The position numbers were made by a program, and so were the translations under genes. The notes under the pieces are model-generated. The model was given only the letters and a program-made list of their open reading frames with translations. It was not told where the DNA came from and made no database searches. A DNA stretch of 64,000 nucleotides from positions 21,942,169 through 22,006,168 of the forward strand of contig NC_053126.1 in the NCBI RefSeq assembly GCF_010015445.1. Reading direction: 5' to 3'. This stretch comes from Perca fluviatilis (taxonomy: Eukaryota > Chordata > Actinopteri > Perciformes > Percidae). Of the stretch, positions 61,323 to 64,000 are shown one piece after another (positions within the stretch are counted from its first letter, which is position 1; each line of letters begins with the position of its first letter).

Positions 61323-64000
61323 GTAAGTCAAAGAGCTTACATCAAAACAACCTGCTCACTCTGTCAGTGTCCTCTTATGTAAAACGTGTAGCCTCTGAAC
61401 ATTAATAAATCATTGCCACGATAATTTTAAGATCTAAAGTTAAACTGTAACATCACCACCAGGTTGAAGATGCTGCCTCTGTGGGGAGACCCATTGACTT
61501 TGCTTTGATCAAAATAGTGCAAAACACAAACCTTTTCTATGGTTCTTCCTGTGACTATGACTAGATTTCATGGCAATCCAGTCATAGTTGTTGAGATTTT
61601 TCAGTCTGGACCAAAGTGGTGGGCCGGCTGACCGACATTGCCACTAACGCAGCTAAAAGCAATAGATAAATAAATAAATACATACATTCTGCATTATGTG
61701 GATGCTTGGGATAGCTGTGCACAGCTTGGAGAATTGGATCCTTAAAAATGAGACTAAACATTGTTTGTTGAATCCAACACTGAGTGGAACTACCAGCACC
61801 TGCAGTTTTGCTTATCTCTGGTGAACATTGATGCGTCTGTTTTTGCATCACTTTGATCATTGGGTGTGCATTTGTTCAAACACTAAGTCAGACGCCGGTT
61901 TGCTGAATTTCTTCATGGCACAGAACAGAGAGAGGGTGCTTCTTGGAAAAATATATTTTAGTGTGTTTATCCTCTTCAAAAAGAAAACCTCCAACACAAG
62001 TAGAAAAATTGAGTTTTGGATGGGAACAGCATAACATACAATACCACTAGCATGAGATGTGAGGGGCTACTAGTTGTTGTCTCGACTGTGGTCTCTTTTG
62101 TTTATGGTAATCATACTGAAACATGAATGTTTAAAAAGCAACAGCGGTGTCTTTTATGTACTGTGTGGCACAGATTTCTGTAGTTACTTTCATTTAGCTC
62201 CTTTGACAATTTTCTGTTGAATATTCTCTGCTGGATAATTTGGGTCTAAGTACGTAATTGGTGGGTGCCATGCTGTGAAGAATGGGTGATGGGAGAGTGT
62301 GTATATGAATGTGTGGGTGTGTGTGTATTGTAAGTCAGGGTGGCTGTGGGTTGTGGGGATGAGTGTGCAGCTCACTTGCTCGGCCTCTCTGTGGCTCAGC
62401 TGGCTGTCCCCCATTTCTGCCTGCCCCGACATGTCGAAACATTACAACAGGCGAAAGTGCTGATGGTCAGAAATGAAAGGGAGCGAGAGGCCGTTTCAGT
62501 CATGAATTATATATGGCGAGCCACTTTAAACAGCAGCCCATGTCAACACATAATAACACCAGACTGTGTTATAGCTGGAGTTACAGATACAGAGAAATGG
62601 CATGGGAGTTAGACGGACAGGAAGGTTAATGATGAAAACTATTCATGTGTCCCTTATTCCCATTTATAAAGTCACGAGATAATTTATGTCGTGCTGTAGT
62701 TGCCTGCCATTACACTGGAGGGAAATTGTTTTCATGAGAGGAGTAGAAGAGAGAGAGGGACTGAGGAGTAAAGAAGAAAGGTTAGAGATGTAGTGTGGGC
62801 ATGTCTGTATATGTACATGTAGAGGTGTTAGCACTGGGACTGTGATAAGATTGGTATGTTAATGTGTGAGACCCAGCTGTTTGGAGTGTAACAGTCAGAA
62901 CAACGGTGTCAATCCTCAGATCTTCATATCCTCTGGGAAAGGCATGTCTATTGACAATCCCATTAAAAGCTGACACATTTCCACTGTGGGAATAACAGCT
63001 AGCTTCTGTCTGCCAGGAATAAGGCCGAGAATTTCCCTCTGTGCTCCAGCAGTAATAGGTATATTCTCTGCAGTATGCCTCGTGGATTGTGTAAAAACCT
63101 TGGTTTGGGTTCACGCTCATGTCTTGTTCTGTAATAGGACACGTGAGTGCAGGACAATCTTCAACCGTGTCCTTGTAACAAACAACAAAAGCAGGAAAAT
63201 TCATGAGGGGTGTTTTTTTTGTACACAAGCTTCATGTCGTTTTCAATTATTTTACATCTCTATTTTTTCCTCTACTTGCCATGAACCACACTGGCTAATC
63301 ACATCGACTGCATAGTCTCTACCACCAGCATGTCTCAAAATCATACCGGATTATAGATCGTTAGATACATATTTGAATTGGTCCGAGTTTGCTTGTTAAA
63401 ATATGAATCTGGCTGAGCTAGAATTTCCATCCAGCAATTTCCCCCTGTATATCATCTCCCTGATTTGATGTGATTGCAGAGTGGTCATGTTTATCCGATT
63501 GCATTAATTGGATGTGATTCAGAGGTAAACATGTGTCCGGATTGGCCATGGTTATATTGTCAACAAGCGTATCTTATTTGTGATTGGTACACATGGACCT
63601 AAGACGTTGTCGGGGTCACTGTGACGTTTACCCTGCACATCATTTCTCAGCCCCAAAGTTCACGCTGCTCTCCTAAAGCAGCTAATGAAGTGCTGACACA
63701 CTGGTTAACATGGGGAGACACAGTCTAACGAGGTCTGATTAAAGGCCTCTGAGCCATCTTCATCTTCATCTGGTAATTAAATACATAATAAACGGTGCGT
63801 GAGAAGCAGCCATGACTCTGCATGGAGTATTTGAATGTAAAGACGTATGTATTATGTCTGCTCACGTGTGTGTTTATGCTTGCATATGTGTGTGCGTGAC
63901 AAAGAAAGACTCCTGCTACACTGATTACATGTGCAATTGTGACTGAGTATATGACGGTTTGTAAATATGATGACCAATAATGCTATTTTTAGAGCAAAGC
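61323..64000 (+). other. syt3 intron running off the window edge
   Basis: No exon with C2A sequence follows. A fragment of the repeat described at 57680 is present at about 61555-61665 (ATTTCATGGCAATCCAGTCA and GACCGACATTGCCACT). The rest shows nothing recognisable. Confidence 0.55.

Noticed and set aside
62782..63228. 148-codon minus-strand ORF downstream of syt3 exon 4
   Set aside because: Thr/Ser/Tyr-rich with no C2-domain or other family resemblance, and on the wrong strand for syt3.

Overview
The window looks like euchromatic DNA from a ray-finned (teleost) fish. Coding sequence is split into short exons with GT/AG introns. Long (CA)n, (GA)n and CTCTC-type microsatellites are frequent. 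The interspersed repeats are ones I associate with fish genomes: hAT and PIF-Harbinger DNA transposons, a TTAA-target MITE, and a 5'-truncated LINE. Nothing in it looks prokaryotic or viral. All gene models come from reading splice signals and comparing translated exons with remembered family sequences; no search was run.

Three genes can be supported. (1) On the minus strand, about 2.0-3.8 kb, there is a TATA-driven, apparently non-coding gene whose introns carry three paralogous box C/D snoRNAs. All three share a guide complementary to 28S rRNA, which points to the SNORD88 (HBII-180) family. (2) On the plus strand, about 6.3-23.7 kb, there is a complete pacsin3 gene: nine coding exons, 388 residues, an F-BAR domain, a very short basic linker and an SH3 domain. 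(3) On the plus strand, from about 43.3 kb and running off the right edge, is the 5' part of syt3 (synaptotagmin-3). A likely 5'UTR exon lies at about 43.34-43.62 kb. The four coding exons seen (51.8, 58.4, 60.3 and 61.2 kb) give residues 1-277: the N-terminal cysteine cluster, the transmembrane segment, the linker and the first strand of C2A. The remaining C2A/C2B exons lie beyond 64 kb.

The 20 kb between pacsin3 and syt3 and the long introns hold mostly transposon remains and microsatellites. Several insertions are well enough preserved to define both ends and the target duplication: a 1.34 kb hAT element with a BED-finger remnant (17499-18834), a 200 bp hAT MITE (24069-24268), a LINE end (15934-16319), two copies of one PIF-Harbinger family (32045-34729 and 52055-53027) and a TTAA-flanked MITE (56181-56466). 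The 32-34.7 kb Harbinger copy is itself interrupted by a 1.65 kb foldback element with arms of over 500 bp. One arm carries tRNA-like A and B boxes.

The three genes have unrelated jobs: rRNA methylation guides, membrane bending and endocytosis (PACSIN3), and a calcium sensor for vesicle fusion (SYT3). The linkage of syt3 to a three-copy SNORD88-like host gene is notable because, as I recall, human SYT3 and the SNORD88A-C host gene C19orf48 lie near each other on 19q13.33. The most interesting items are that snoRNA gene with its synteny and the nested foldback element with a Pol III-like segment. I did not see a wholly new gene system.
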